Assembly: GCF_030563405.1 (NCBI RefSeq)
Contig: NZ_CP130748.1
Location: 3,038,001-3,102,000 of the forward strand
Reading direction: 5' to 3'
DNA length: 64,000 bases
Source: Vibrio sp. SNU_ST1
GTDB lineage: Bacteria; Pseudomonadota; Gammaproteobacteria; Enterobacterales; Vibrionaceae
Positions within the stretch are counted from its first letter, which is position 1; every line of letters starts with the position of its first letter. The notes beneath the pieces are model-generated. The model had not been told where the DNA came from. It searched no databases and saw nothing but the letters and a program-made list of their open reading frames with translations. This document shows positions 44,661 through 54,673 of this stretch, one piece after another. The translations under genes and the position numbers were made by a program.

Positions 44661-46016
44661 CTAAGCGAGAAACTCACCTTTCTTCCACTGAGAAATAAAT
44701 AAAACACCGAGACCGATGCCACGCATCGCCATAAAGCTCAACATTGCTAGCCACAGCGCATGGTTATCAAAAGCTGATGCTAAGTAGAAAATTACGAAGA
44801 AACTGCAGGTCGCAACAAACATACTATTGCGCATATCCTTGCCCTTGGTTGCCCCAACGAAAATACCATCCAGCAAGAAGCACCACATAGAAATGAGCGG
44901 CATCGCAATCAACCACGGTAGGTAAACTTCAGCCTGAGCCTTCACTGCTGGGATTGTGGTGATCATATTAATCAAGCTAGCCCCTGCAATCGCAAACACA
45001 ATAGTAAGCACCAAGCAGATATTGAAACTCCAGAAGAAGGTGCCAATCAATGATTGGTTTAACTCGTATTTATCTTTCGCGCCAATCGCTTTACCCACCA
45101 TGGCTTCCATAGCATAGGCAAAGCCATCCATCCCATAAGAGATAATCATCAAGAAGCTCATCAACACCGCATTTGCGGCCACAACATCATCACCAAAGCT
45201 TGCACCTTGGAAAGTCATAAAAGTAAAAGTCGCTTGTAGGCATAGTGACCGGAGAAATATATCGCGATTCAGTTTTACGAAACGACTCAAACCTTGGCTG
45301 GTTTTCTTAAGCAGATCCCATGGCGATGGTAACTGCTTCTTCACCCAGATTCGGTAAACACAAATCAGGCCAAATGTTAGACCGGCATAATCAGCCATTA
45401 CAGATGCCAATGCTGCGCCTTCCACTTGCCACCCTAAACCTATAACAAAAACGATATCCAAAACGATATTGATGATATTGGTGATGATCACCATCCACAT
45501 TGGCGCTTTAGCATTTTGGGTTCCGAGCAACCAACCTAAAATTACAAAGTTAGTTAGCGCAGCAGGTGCACTCCATGCTCGGATCGAGAAATATTGCTGA
45601 CCATAGTGTTTCACTTGATCACTGGCACTACTCAGCGAGAAAACCGCATCCGCAACAAAGCTGTGTAATAGTAAAAAGACGCCTGCGAACCCTAAAGCCA
45701 TGGTCACACCTTGCACGAAAACCAAGCCAAGCCGCTTGCCATCGTCAGCCCCATAAGACTGAGCGGCTAGCCCGGTCGTCGACATGCGTAAGAAACCGAG
45801 CAGCCAAAAGGTCACGCTGATCATTGTGCCACCCAGCGCCACACCACCTAAATACCAAGAATGTTCCAGATGACCGATAACCGCAGCATCGACTAAGCCC
45901 AACAGTGGAACCGTAATATTGGAAAGAACCATCGGGATCGCGAGCAACAGCACTTTTTTGTGCATCGCCTGATTGGATAACGTTTGAAAAATAGTTTGGG
46001 GATTAAATAACTTCAC
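44661..46016 (-). CDS. dinF: MATE-family efflux protein DinF
   Basis: Inner-membrane multidrug/toxin extrusion family transporter, about 451 residues, with twelve predicted helices in two similar halves (IPMVLSNITVPLLGLVDAAV in the first). E. coli dinF lies next to lexA and is SOS-induced; here a methyltransferase gene separates them. GTG at 46016 is preferred, with AGAGG five bases upstream; GTG 46022 would lie inside the site. That AGAGG can pair with CCTCT just before it, which could hide the ribosome-binding site. No SOS box is seen directly before it. Confidence 0.92.
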   Translation of the reverse strand: MKLFNPQTIFQTLSNQAMHKKVLLLAIPMVLSNITVPLLGLVDAAVIGHLEHSWYLGGVALGGTMISVTFWLLGFLRMSTTGLAAQSYGADDGKRLGLVFVQGVTMALGFAGVFLLLHSFVADAVFSLSSASDQVKHYGQQYFSIRAWSAPAALTNFVILGWLLGTQNAKAPMWMVIITNIINIVLDIVFVIGLGWQVEGAALASVMADYAGLTFGLICVYRIWVKKQLPSPWDLLKKTSQGLSRFVKLNRDIFLRSLCLQATFTFMTFQGASFGDDVVAANAVLMSFLMIISYGMDGFAYAMEAMVGKAIGAKDKYELNQSLIGTFFWSFNICLVLTIVFAIAGASLINMITTIPAVKAQAEVYLPWLIAMPLISMWCFLLDGIFVGATKGKDMRNSMFVATCSFFVIFYLASAFDNHALWLAMLSFMAMRGIGLGVLFISQWKKGEFLA

Positions 46017-46157
46017 GATCACCTCTTAGATTAGAGGCGATAGTTTAACCTAGTGAATGGGCTTTCACTATGTTGTGGGGAGGTGCTTGCCTTTTATCGA
46101 TAACGAATACCTATAACGAGGCAACTATTCAGATATCTGCCAACAAAACCGCTAGCA

Positions 46158-47042
46158 CTACCACTTAACAAGCACTAACTGCGGCGTTAAACGCTTTTTG
46201 ACCTGAGAGATTTTACAAAGAAGTCGCTGCCACAATTTCCAACGATTACACTGCTGGTCAAGTGGAGAAAACGCTTTTACCCACTGAGCCCATGGCAGCC
46301 AATTAAGGACGCTATCTATCGGAGAAGATAAGCCATGTGCGTATTTTCCAGAACCAAGCTTTTGCCCCAGAGCACTAGAGCTTTTATCTCCAGCTAACAC
46401 TAAACACGCATGTGCGTGGGTAAAATAACGGCTCAAAGACTGAATAAAGTTCGCCGTCTGTTGTTCATTGCAATCCAGTAGAGCATGCTCACACACCACC
46501 ATCACCGAAGCTTGTTCTGGAATATTAAGTTCATCCAACCAGGTCAGGTCATCCACCGATCCACACTCTAGACGGTAACGTTCATTCTTGTGAAACAGGC
46601 GTTGTCGCCAAAGTAGATTCTCGGTTACATCCAATTCAACCCAATGACAGCGGCCATTATCTAAACGATAGAAACGAGTATCGAGCCCAGCCCCAACATT
46701 GATGATCCAAGCATCTGGGTTGTGAGATAGAAATTGTTGAACTTGAGAGTCACAAAGTTGAGTCAGTGTTGCGTAAAGAAGTTGTTGCTGATCGAGTTCG
46801 CCAGTCAGACATTCAGGTGCTAGTTGGCAACGCTTGCAGGCTTGTGCTGCGATAGGGTCATAAACGAGGCCATCATCGGCAAGACTTTCGCGACTGCGAA
46901 ACCAAAGATGTTGGACAAGGTTGGTCGGAACTTGAAATTCTTGATGTGCAGACCCTCGATCAGAAGAAGCCTTTTGATCAGAGGAGCGCAGCTTAGGAAC
47001 AAGCGGCTTCATTTGAGGTTTGGTTGGGTTTGGCATCATCAT
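46158..47042 (-). CDS. Class I SAM-dependent methyltransferase, leucine carboxyl methyltransferase family
   Basis: 294 residues from the first of three consecutive ATG codons; AAGGA suggests the second or third is used. The SAM-binding glycine motif NVGAGLDTRFYRLD and the acidic VELDVTENLLWRQRL are typical of the PF04072 family (protein C-terminal and small-molecule O-methyltransferases, often near polyketide genes). Four Cys in the N-terminal third (CKRCQLAPEC and later) are unusual. It lies between lexA and dinF, an interruption of the E. coli order, and has a near-perfect Fur box before it. Substrate unknown. Confidence 0.85.
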   Translation of the reverse strand: MMMPNPTKPQMKPLVPKLRSSDQKASSDRGSAHQEFQVPTNLVQHLWFRSRESLADDGLVYDPIAAQACKRCQLAPECLTGELDQQQLLYATLTQLCDSQVQQFLSHNPDAWIINVGAGLDTRFYRLDNGRCHWVELDVTENLLWRQRLFHKNERYRLECGSVDDLTWLDELNIPEQASVMVVCEHALLDCNEQQTANFIQSLSRYFTHAHACLVLAGDKSSSALGQKLGSGKYAHGLSSPIDSVLNWLPWAQWVKAFSPLDQQCNRWKLWQRLLCKISQVKKRLTPQLVLVKW

Positions 47043-47067
47043 CTTCCTTGTATCTCGACAAAGAAGA

Positions 47068-47082
47068 TGATAATGAATATCA
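47068..47082. promoter_or_regulatory. Fur box before the methyltransferase gene
   Basis: On the minus strand TGATATTCATTATCA matches the 7-1-7 Fur consensus TGATAATNATTATCA at 13 of 14 defined positions. It is 26 bases upstream of the ATG, where it would cover the promoter. Confidence 0.7.
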
Positions 47083-47133
47083 ATTACAATAACAAGTTAT
47101 TGAGAGCAAATATCAATAAGCTGTTTGCACTGA

Positions 47134-47754
47134 CTACATCCAGTCCGTGTTACGAATAATACCAACCGCAAGTCCTTCAATAGACAAGTGTTGAGATTCC
47201 AGATCGACATGGATAGGAGAAAACTCTTCATTTTCAGCGTGTAACAGCACTGTTGAACCTTTACGTTCTAGGCGTTTCACCGTTACATCATCATCGACGC
47301 GAGCCACGACAACTTGTCCATCACGCACGTCTTGTGTTTTATGCACGGCCAGTAAATCGCCATCCATAATACCGATGTCTTTCATACTTTCGCCATTTAC
47401 GCGAAGTAAGAAGTCAGCTTGTGGCTTAAACATACCTGGGTCAACTTGGTAATGCATTTCTACATGCTCTTGAGCCAAAATAGGCTCGCCAGCGGCAACC
47501 TGACCGATTAATGGTAAACCTTGCTCTTCGTTCGCTGCATCTTCAAGCAAAATACGAATACCGCGAGACGCACCCGGGATAATCTCAATCGCTTCTTTAC
47601 GAGCAAGAGCTTTCAAATGTTCTTCTGCAGCATTTGCAGAGCGGAAGCCAAGTTCACGTGCGATTTCTGCACGAGTCGGTGGCATACCGCAATCTTCGAT
47701 CTTACTTTTGATAAGGTCAAAAACTTGTTGCTGGCGGGGCGTTAACGGCTTCAT
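47134..47754 (-). CDS. lexA: SOS repressor LexA
   Basis: Represses DNA-damage genes and cleaves itself when RecA filaments form. 206 residues. The N-terminal winged helix ([20 protein letters not shown], 26-45), cleavage site Ala88-Gly89 in QVAAGEPIL, catalytic Ser123 in NGESMKDIG and Lys160 in DVTVKRLE are all intact. AGGTGAATC precedes the ATG, and two SOS boxes overlap its promoter region. Confidence 0.99.
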   Translation of the reverse strand: MKPLTPRQQQVFDLIKSKIEDCGMPPTRAEIARELGFRSANAAEEHLKALARKEAIEIIPGASRGIRILLEDAANEEQGLPLIGQVAAGEPILAQEHVEMHYQVDPGMFKPQADFLLRVNGESMKDIGIMDGDLLAVHKTQDVRDGQVVVARVDDDVTVKRLERKGSTVLLHAENEEFSPIHVDLESQHLSIEGLAVGIIRNTDWM

Positions 47755-47761
47755 GATTCAC

Positions 47762-47777
47762 CTGTCTTTTTATACAG
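47762..47777. promoter_or_regulatory. SOS box 1 of lexA
   Basis: CTG-N10-CAG on the minus strand (CTGTATAAAAAGACAG), 8 bases before the lexA start. Confidence 0.9.
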
Positions 47778-47781
47778 TTGA

Positions 47782-47797
47782 CTGTGAGTATATCCAG
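47782..47797. promoter_or_regulatory. SOS box 2 of lexA
   Basis: CTGGATATACTCACAG on the minus strand, CTG-N10-CAG, 20 bases centre to centre from box 1. Two boxes are also found at E. coli lexA. Confidence 0.9.
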
Positions 47798-47848
47798 TAA
47801 CTGAACAAAAGCAAAGCAATTGGTTGTTTTTAGTTCATTTTTAGCGAA

Positions 47849-48211
47849 TTACAAAAACAAGATCTCTAACCACACGTAACCAGCTAATACTAAACAGATA
47901 AAAACGGCAGCTGAGCCAACATCTTTCGCCATCCCAGAAAGCTCATGATGTTCGCTACCGATTCGATCAACGACCGCTTCAATCGCGGTATTGATCAACT
48001 CGACAACCATCACCAACACGACTGCTGAAATCATCAAGATTCGCTCAACTTGGTTTACATCTAAGTAGAACGCCAACGGAATAAGCACTGCGGCCATGAA
48101 GACTTCTTGTCGAAATGCAGCCTCGTTTTTAAACGAGCTTGTGATGCCTTGCCATGAAAAGCCCGCCGCTTTGACGATACGTTTGAATCCGGTGTTTGAT
48201 TTTTTGGTCAT
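47849..48211 (-). CDS. dgkA: Diacylglycerol kinase (integral membrane)
   Basis: Recycles diacylglycerol to phosphatidic acid in the inner membrane. 120 residues from ATG 48211, which has AGGG six bases upstream; the frame is open six codons further. The conserved NEAAFRQE (near 30) and ELINTAIEAVVD (near 70) hold the metal and catalytic Glu residues; three membrane helices are predicted. It lies upstream of lexA and divergent from plsB, as in E. coli. Confidence 0.97.
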   Translation of the reverse strand: MTKKSNTGFKRIVKAAGFSWQGITSSFKNEAAFRQEVFMAAVLIPLAFYLDVNQVERILMISAVVLVMVVELINTAIEAVVDRIGSEHHELSGMAKDVGSAAVFICLVLAGYVWLEILFL

Positions 48212-48430
48212 TTTTAACCCTATACTCAATCAGTCGATGAATGATTTTCCACAAACTTAACGGCAATATGACTATTTCCATTAAAAGGTTAGACCAGTTT
48301 CTGGTATTCTTGCATCGATTAAATTTACGCCTAGGCTTATCCCTATTTCACTCATAGGATTTATCCTTTCATTATAGAAATAGAGATACGCTTGAGCACA
48401 TTGAAATAACTATTGAGGCAGTGAACCTAT

Positions 48431-50854
48431 ATGTCTTCTGGACAATCTTTTTCACGTTCATTAATGAAGCTACCTTTATCCCTATTGGTAAAGAGCACAT
48501 CAATCCCTTCAAACCCTGTAGAGGATTTGAACATTGATTTGAGCAAACCGATTGTATACGCCTTACCGTTTCGCTCAAGTGTAGACATTCTTACATTGCA
48601 AAAACATGCACTTGAACTAGGGTTGCCTGATCCGTTGAGCAAACTTGAAATCAATGGCAAATCACTGCAACGCTACGTTTTTATCTCTTCTCGCAAAACT
48701 CTTCTGCAAGACGATGATTATGTACCAAGCTCATCAATTGAAGTCTTTTCTGAACTGCTTTCACTGCATGCTGAAGACTCTGAGCTCGACGTTCAAGTTA
48801 TCCCAGCAACCGTTCTGTGGGGGCGTAAGCCTGGTAAAGAGAATAACCAGAAGCCTTACCTACAAGCAATGAACGGCCTAGAGAAATCGAAAGCTGTATT
48901 GCTAGCAGGTCGTGACTGTCTGGTTCGCTTTAGCCCAGTGGTATCTCTACGATACATGGCTAACTCACACGGCACCGACAGCACCATCGCGCATAAACTG
49001 GCGCGCGTGGCACGCATTCACTTCTCTCGTCAAAAGCTTGCGGCATCGGGCCCTAACCTACCAAGCCGCCAAGCTCTGTTCGACCGCCTGCTAAAGTCAG
49101 AAGCAATCAAAAAGGCGATAGAAGATGAAGCTGAATCAAAAAATATTTCCATAGAGAAAGCGAGCAAAGAAGCTCAAGATATCATGGACGAGATTGCTGC
49201 GAACTTCTCTTACTCGCTAATCAAACGTGGTGAGAAGATTCTTGGTTGGTTGTGGAATAAGTTGTACCAAGGCCTGCACATCAGCAACGCTTCAACCGTT
49301 CGTAAGCTGGCTCAGGATGGTCACGAGATCGTCTATGTACCTTGTCACCGCAGCCACATGGATTACTTGCTTCTTTCTTATGTGCTTTATCATGAAGGCA
49401 TGGTGCCTCCGCACATCGCAGCAGGTATCAACCTGAACTTCTTCCCTGCCGGTCCTATTTTCCGTCACGGCGGTGCGTTCTTTATTCGTCGTAGCTTCAA
49501 AGGCAACAAGTTGTACTCGACTATTTTCCGCGAATACCTAGCGGAATTATTCGCTAAAGGTTACTCGGTAGAATACTTCAGTGAAGGTGGTCGCTCTCGT
49601 ACAGGTCGTCTATTGCAGGCGAAAACCGGCATGCTAGCGATGACAATCCAAGCAATGCTGCGCGGCATGAATCGTCCGGTGACTTTGGTTCCTGTATACA
49701 TCGGCTATGAGCACGTAATGGAAGTCGCGACCTACGCGAAAGAACTTCGAGGTAAGCGTAAAGAGAAAGAAAACGCGAGCCTAGTGATTCGTACAATTCG
49801 TAAGCTGCGTAACTTTGGTAAAGGCTACGTGAACTTCGGTGAGCCAATTCAGCTTAACCAATATCTGAACGAACATGCACCTGAGTGGACTAAAGATATC
49901 GACCCAATGGGAACCAGCAAACCACAATGGATGAACCCGGTGGTTAATGACTTGGCAACCAAAATGATGACGCACATTAACGATGCGGCAGCGACCAATG
50001 CCCTGACTCTTTGTGCAACGGCGCTATTGGCTTCAAGACAGCGTGCATTGTCTCGTGACTCTTTGGTTTCTCAGATCAACTGCTACCTGTCTTTATTAAA
50101 GAACGTACCTTACTCTGATACGTTCACCATGCCACAAGACAACGCTGAAGATCTGGTAAAACATGCTGAATCACTGAATAAGTTCTTGATTGAATCAGAC
50201 TCAATGGGTGACATTATCTCGCTAGACCGCCACCAGTCTATTTTGATGACCTACTACCGTAATAACATCATTCACTTGTTTGCATTACCGTCGTTAATCG
50301 CTCAGATGACCATTCGTCAACACGGTTTATCGATCGACGCTATTCAAGAGAACGTTGCTGCCATCTACCCATTCTTAAAAAAAGAGTTGTTCTTAAGCTA
50401 CGACGAAGATCAGCTTGAAAGCGTGGTGGCGAACATCATTGATGAACTTGTTAGCCAAGGTATGCTTGTTGTGTCTGACAACCAAGTAAGTATCAATCAG
50501 TCGAACAGCCAAGCTCTGATGCTACTAGGCCGAACGATCTCAGAAACGCTCCAGCGCTACTCGATTGCTCTGAACCTATTGGCAGAGAATCCTGATCTAG
50601 ATAAGTCAGACCTTGAGCAGAAGAGCCAAGACATCGCACAGCGACTTGGTCGCCTACAAGGCATCAACGCACCAGAGTTCTTCGATAAAGGCGTGTTTGC
50701 GTCGATGTTCGCAACTCTGAAACAGCAGCAATATCTGGATAACGATGGTAACTGTGATTTAGAAAAGACTCAGCAATTCGCTAAACTTCTCTACTCAATG
50801 CTTTACCCTGAAGTACGTTTGACGATTCAAGAGAGTATCCACCAAGCAGAATAA
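48431..50854 (+). CDS. plsB: Glycerol-3-phosphate O-acyltransferase
   Basis: First acylation in phospholipid synthesis, at the inner membrane. 807 residues, matching the E. coli enzyme. The four acyltransferase blocks are present: CHRSHMD (HX4D, near 306), [32 protein letters not shown] and [15 protein letters not shown]. The ribosome-binding site is weak. It is divergent from dgkA, so the two lipid enzymes share a 219-base control region. Confidence 0.98.
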   Translation: MSSGQSFSRSLMKLPLSLLVKSTSIPSNPVEDLNIDLSKPIVYALPFRSSVDILTLQKHALELGLPDPLSKLEINGKSLQRYVFISSRKTLLQDDDYVPSSSIEVFSELLSLHAEDSELDVQVIPATVLWGRKPGKENNQKPYLQAMNGLEKSKAVLLAGRDCLVRFSPVVSLRYMANSHGTDSTIAHKLARVARIHFSRQKLAASGPNLPSRQALFDRLLKSEAIKKAIEDEAESKNISIEKASKEAQDIMDEIAANFSYSLIKRGEKILGWLWNKLYQGLHISNASTVRKLAQDGHEIVYVPCHRSHMDYLLLSYVLYHEGMVPPHIAAGINLNFFPAGPIFRHGGAFFIRRSFKGNKLYSTIFREYLAELFAKGYSVEYFSEGGRSRTGRLLQAKTGMLAMTIQAMLRGMNRPVTLVPVYIGYEHVMEVATYAKELRGKRKEKENASLVIRTIRKLRNFGKGYVNFGEPIQLNQYLNEHAPEWTKDIDPMGTSKPQWMNPVVNDLATKMMTHINDAAATNALTLCATALLASRQRALSRDSLVSQINCYLSLLKNVPYSDTFTMPQDNAEDLVKHAESLNKFLIESDSMGDIISLDRHQSILMTYYRNNIIHLFALPSLIAQMTIRQHGLSIDAIQENVAAIYPFLKKELFLSYDEDQLESVVANIIDELVSQGMLVVSDNQVSINQSNSQALMLLGRTISETLQRYSIALNLLAENPDLDKSDLEQKSQDIAQRLGRLQGINAPEFFDKGVFASMFATLKQQQYLDNDGNCDLEKTQQFAKLLYSMLYPEVRLTIQESIHQAE

Positions 50855-50898
50855 TCTCTTGGTTAACATTCACTTTAATCACTAGACTGAACACGATC

Positions 50899-50926
50899 AA
50901 AAAAGGCACCCAATGGGTGCCTTTTT
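50899..50926. terminator. Bidirectional terminator between plsB and ubiA
   Basis: AAAAAAGGCACCCA / TGGGTGCCTTTTT palindrome serving both converging genes. Confidence 0.92.
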
Positions 50927-50958
50927 CTTTAACGTTCGTTTACTTGTAAAGCTGATGC

Positions 50959-51813
50959 TTACCAGAAGGTAATGAATAAGCCTACAGTCACCGCCATTCC
51001 AACATAGTTATTGTTCAGGAAGGCTTGGAAGCAAAGGTCTCGATCGCGGTGACGCATCAGATGCTGTTGATACACGAACAAGCTTCCCGAAACTAATAGT
51101 GCCCAATAGAAAGTATCACCGAGTTGGTAGTGCATGCCCAATGCAATCAACATCGCCAGTGTAACTAACTGCAGCGCGCCAACAATAAGCTTATCAAAAC
51201 GACCAAACAGAATAGCCGTCGACTTGATGCCAATCTTCAAGTCATCATCTCGGTCAACCATCGCATATTGCGTGTCGTAGGCTATCGTCCACAACGCATT
51301 AATCACGAAGATAAACCACACAATGCTTGGCAGTTCATTGGTTTGCGCCGCCCAAGCCATTGGTATTGCCCAACTGAAAGCCAATCCGAGAAACAACTGT
51401 GGAAGGTGTGTAAAGCGCTTCATGAAAGGATAAATGAACGCTAGGCCAACCCCAATAAAAGAGAGCTTAATGGTCAGCGGGTTCATGGTGAGTACCAACA
51501 AAAAAGAAACCACAGCCAACACTAGAAAGAGCACAATGGCTTCCTTACTGGAAACCAAACCTGAAGGTAATGGACGTTGCTTGGTGCGTTTGACATGACC
51601 ATCAACTTTACGGTCAGCAAAATCATTAATCACACAGCCAGCCGATCGCATTAACACTACACCGAGTATGAAAACAACCAAGACATCAAAATCAGGCATG
51701 CCTTTCGCAGCAATAATCAGCGACCACAAGGTCGGCCAAAGGAGTAACAGAGTACCAATCGGGCGATTCATTCGCGTCAATTGCCAGTACGCCTTCGCTT
51801 TGATGGCAAGCAT
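50959..51813 (-). CDS. ubiA: 4-hydroxybenzoate octaprenyltransferase
   Basis: Attaches the prenyl tail to 4-hydroxybenzoate in ubiquinone synthesis; an inner-membrane enzyme with about nine helices, 284 residues. The two Asp-rich motifs are [11 protein letters not shown] and [13 protein letters not shown], which bind Mg-diphosphate. Its ATG directly follows the ubiC stop, and its AAGGAG ribosome-binding site is inside the last codons of ubiC. Confidence 0.97.
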   Translation of the reverse strand: MLAIKAKAYWQLTRMNRPIGTLLLLWPTLWSLIIAAKGMPDFDVLVVFILGVVLMRSAGCVINDFADRKVDGHVKRTKQRPLPSGLVSSKEAIVLFLVLAVVSFLLVLTMNPLTIKLSFIGVGLAFIYPFMKRFTHLPQLFLGLAFSWAIPMAWAAQTNELPSIVWFIFVINALWTIAYDTQYAMVDRDDDLKIGIKSTAILFGRFDKLIVGALQLVTLAMLIALGMHYQLGDTFYWALLVSGSLFVYQQHLMRHRDRDLCFQAFLNNNYVGMAVTVGLFITFW

Positions 51814-52356
51814 TTACACACTCTCCTTAGAGTAAATGGGGGATGTTGGTAAAAAAAGTTCGGCCACAAGCATAGGTTTATGATTCATCCATAATCGAGA
51901 ACGACGCGCGAGTAATCGCTCATCACCAGCGATAACCCAACCGACTTGTAGCGCATCTCGCTCCACATTCTCAGCACTGAAAACAGTTAATCCAAGCGGG
52001 ACATCCCCTTGCTGAGAAAGGTCAGAGTGCTGATGGTCTTCTAGGGTAATTCGAGGTATTAAGGTTCGACCTAACACCCACGGCTCATCATCACCCTTTA
52101 AAATCACTTTACGCAGTAAGCAATCATGTGATGATAAAAGATGTTCTTCGTCCTGTTGCAGAATTGATCGTTCCACAACTTGATTATGAAGCAACTCAAC
52201 AGACAGGTGCTTGCAGCACTTGCCCAACTTACGGGAAAGCGATCCTTGTTCCATAAGCCACTCTTTGGTGGTTTCATTAGGAAAATTAAATTTTTCTGTG
52301 CTTTGCCAATCTACATTCATTAATGAATTTAGATACAATGATATTGACTGATTCAT
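51814..52356 (-). CDS. ubiC: Chorismate lyase
   Basis: Converts chorismate to 4-hydroxybenzoate plus pyruvate, the entry step to ubiquinone. 180 residues from ATG 52356 (a TTG four codons upstream is possible). Family features include WLMEQGSLSRKLGKCCKHLS and VLGRTLIPR near the active site. It forms the conserved ubiCA operon. Confidence 0.92.
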   Translation of the reverse strand: MNQSISLYLNSLMNVDWQSTEKFNFPNETTKEWLMEQGSLSRKLGKCCKHLSVELLHNQVVERSILQQDEEHLLSSHDCLLRKVILKGDDEPWVLGRTLIPRITLEDHQHSDLSQQGDVPLGLTVFSAENVERDALQVGWVIAGDERLLARRSRLWMNHKPMLVAELFLPTSPIYSKESV

Positions 52357-52518
52357 ACTAGTATTCAATAGGTGACTTTACACGTACAATAAAGCTTCAA
52401 CTTTCGAATAAAATTAAAGCGTCCTTCGAATTGTAAACGTATTTAGATTTAGACCGCTCATTGTAACAAGACTAATGCGTTTCGAATATCGCGAATAAAC
52501 TAAAGAAAAGTCTCAAAT

Positions 52519-52926
52519 ATGCACAAACGTTATGTAGCCCAACTATTTATTGCGATTAATCTACTGTTTTCAGCATCAAGTTTCGCAGAAGAAGAATCGA
52601 CACCCAAACTAGCCTACTTCACGCTAGAGCCCGATCTCACCACCAATTTTTACACTAAAGGTAAAAAACTGGGCTATATTCAGGTCCGTCTCGACATAAT
52701 GGTCGCAAATAGTAATGACTTAGAAGCCATTGAGCATCATCAGCCATTGATTCGTGATGCGGTGATTGAATTACTCGGCAAACAAAATGAAGAGACAATT
52801 AAGTCTCTATCCGGTCGTGAAGATTTGAGAAAGTCCTTAGTTGAGCACCTCAATAAGATTTTACTTCCTGAAACAGGTAAAACTCTCATTGCTGACTTAT
52901 TGTTTACCAAATATCTTTATCAGTAA
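52519..52926 (+). CDS. FliL-like exported protein
   Basis: 135 residues. An N-terminal signal-like segment (RYVAQLFIAINLLFSASSFA) is followed by a domain resembling flagellar FliL: YFTLEPDLTTNFYTKGKKLG, then VRLDIMV and a C-terminal helix region. Flagellar FliL has a transmembrane anchor and sits in flagellar operons; this one has a probable cleavable signal (after SFA) and is next to ubiC, away from motility genes. Its role is unknown; it may be a periplasmic paralogue. Confidence 0.75.
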   Translation: MHKRYVAQLFIAINLLFSASSFAEEESTPKLAYFTLEPDLTTNFYTKGKKLGYIQVRLDIMVANSNDLEAIEHHQPLIRDAVIELLGKQNEETIKSLSGREDLRKSLVEHLNKILLPETGKTLIADLLFTKYLYQ

Positions 52927-52948
52927 TGATGTAAAAATGAATCCCAAT

Positions 52949-52977
52949 AAAAAAGCGGCTCATCTGGCCGCTTTTTT
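52949..52977 (+). terminator. Terminator after the FliL-like gene
   Basis: AAAAGCGGC / GCCGCTTTTTT stem-loop 22 bases after the stop; the A run on the other side lets it serve glpG as well. Confidence 0.9.
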
Positions 52978-53013
52978 GTCTCTATCGTTTGGCTACTCAC
53001 TAGAAAAAATGAG

Positions 53014-53856
53014 TTAGCTTCTTGCCGAGCTCGGTGCTTTCATCGCATCGATAAAGCCAATAATGACACCAGCGGCTAGGCCAGCTAAATGCGCAGTATT
53101 GGCGATCGCCATAAATGGCTGCATGTACCCAAGCACTAACCACACCAACATAAAGCCGACAATCTGTCTTGGGATACCTAAACCAAGTTGTGGCGCCTTC
53201 GCACCAACAACCCATAAGTAACCAACCAAGGCATACACAACACCAGACAAACCACCGAAGTTCGCCCCTTCAACCCAATACTGACCAGCACCTGAAAGCG
53301 CAGAAGAGACAGCAAAGATCTGAAGTAGCTTGAGGCTGCCTAGTTTCTTCTCAATGTCCCCACCTAGCTGCCACCACCACAAAATATTGAATGCGATGTG
53401 CATAACAGAGAAATGCAGAACGGCATGGCTCAACCAACGCCACAGCTGCCATTGCTGTCCATTAACCGCTGGGAAATGCAGGGCATTGAAAATAGCTTGG
53501 CCAAAACCAATCTGTTGCAGCGCAAAAATCACCACACACACCAACATTAGGCTCAGTGTCACAGGACCTGCTTTTGCTTTAATCATGCCCAAAAAGCTTG
53601 GCGTGTGGTAATGGAAATTACTCTTTCTAGTCTCAGCCATATCCCAAGACGCCGCTTGATAGCGTTTATGATTGGGTTCAGCAAGAAAACGATTCAGCTC
53701 AGCTTCGGTTTCAACCTGAAATTGACCATCAAGAAGCCACAAAGCAAAACGCCCTTCTCCCTCTGGAGAGATCTGAATAGGGATCTGACGAGAGGCCATA
53801 TAATCAATAAATGCTTGGGCAAGACGTGGGTTGTCTAACACCATCAGTCTAATCAT
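53014..53856 (-). CDS. glpG: Rhomboid intramembrane serine protease
   Basis: Cleaves membrane proteins within the bilayer. 280 residues: a cytoplasmic N-terminal domain (1-95), then six helices. The catalytic Ser204 is in GGLSGVVYAL and His256 in NTAHLAG; the WR motif region (QLWRWLSHAVLHFS) and HIAFNILWWW are conserved. AGGAAGTAACA precedes the ATG. It lies 55 bases after glpE, the usual pair. Confidence 0.97.
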   Translation of the reverse strand: MIRLMVLDNPRLAQAFIDYMASRQIPIQISPEGEGRFALWLLDGQFQVETEAELNRFLAEPNHKRYQAASWDMAETRKSNFHYHTPSFLGMIKAKAGPVTLSLMLVCVVIFALQQIGFGQAIFNALHFPAVNGQQWQLWRWLSHAVLHFSVMHIAFNILWWWQLGGDIEKKLGSLKLLQIFAVSSALSGAGQYWVEGANFGGLSGVVYALVGYLWVVGAKAPQLGLGIPRQIVGFMLVWLVLGYMQPFMAIANTAHLAGLAAGVIIGFIDAMKAPSSARS

Positions 53857-53911
53857 TGTTACTTCCTATTCATACTATGGAGATGCTTGAAGCGTTTAAG
53901 TGATAAAGCTA

Positions 53912-54232
53912 TTAACCCGCAATCACCGGAAGTTCAGCACGATGCCAAGCTTCGAAACCGCCATCAACACTATATACCTCTTCAAAGCCTTGGTTCACTA
54001 AATATTGTGCCGCGCCTTGGCTACTAATACCGTGGTAACACATCACTAAGATAGGCTGTTCGAACTCAACCTCATCCATAAACGACACCATTGTATCGTT
54101 AGTCAGGTGGTAGGCGGTTTCTGAATGGGCTACCGCAAAAGATTGCGGATCTCGTATATCGACAAGTCGAGCTTCACTTTGTTCAATAAGGGCTTGAGCG
54201 CCTTTAACGTCGATATGTTTAAACTGGTCCAT
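53912..54232 (-). CDS. glpE: Thiosulfate sulfurtransferase (single-domain rhodanese)
   Basis: Moves sulfane sulfur from thiosulfate to cyanide or thiols, cytoplasmic. 106 residues; active-site Cys65 lies in VMCYHGISS, the same place as E. coli GlpE. It is upstream of glpG. Confidence 0.95.
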   Translation of the reverse strand: MDQFKHIDVKGAQALIEQSEARLVDIRDPQSFAVAHSETAYHLTNDTMVSFMDEVEFEQPILVMCYHGISSQGAAQYLVNQGFEEVYSVDGGFEAWHRAELPVIAG

Positions 54233-54578
54233 GACTTTCTCTTTTTATACTGATTTACTTTGCTGCCATTGTAACCTATCCCAAGGCTAACAATCACACC
54301 CACTTAATAAGGTTATCCACCAGCGATCACTTTTACACCATTTGTGGATAAATCTGTGAATTGCGTGAATAAAGTGCCTTTTTAAAAATAGATCCACAAC
54401 ATGTAGTAATAATCCTGATCTAACTGTGGGTTAACTGAAACATATCCCCACTCAAAAAACCCTGTCAAAGCCTTACTACACCCTGCTTTTAGACAGCTGA
54501 CGAATAAATTCCTCACAGAGTTATCCACAAAATCATTTTGCAAATTTCGATCGCAAAAGTTGAGAAATCGATCCAAAA
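54233..54578. other. Intergenic region with DnaA-box-like cluster
   Basis: No gene is supported. Perfect TTATCCACA occurs at 54521-54529 (plus) and 54343-54351 (minus); TTATCCACC is at 54313-54321, and two-mismatch sites are at 54390-54398 and 54425-54433. The DNA is A/T-rich. It lies between the rpoH terminator and glpE. Confidence 0.55.
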
Positions 54579-54612
54579 CAAAAAGGCCGAGATCTCTCGA
54601 TCTCGGCCTTTT
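54579..54612 (-). terminator. rpoH terminator
   Basis: AAAAGGCCGAGATC / GATCTCGGCCTTTT with a short loop and Ts, 61 bases after the rpoH stop. Confidence 0.9.
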
Positions 54613-54673
54613 CAAAATTAAGCTATTTGCTTGCTACTATGAGAAACCAAATACTATTAAAAATTAAATGCTA

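Noticed and set aside
54382..54615. A 77-codon minus-strand frame
   Set aside because: It starts inside the rpoH terminator hairpin, has no ribosome-binding site, and shows no recognisable protein features.
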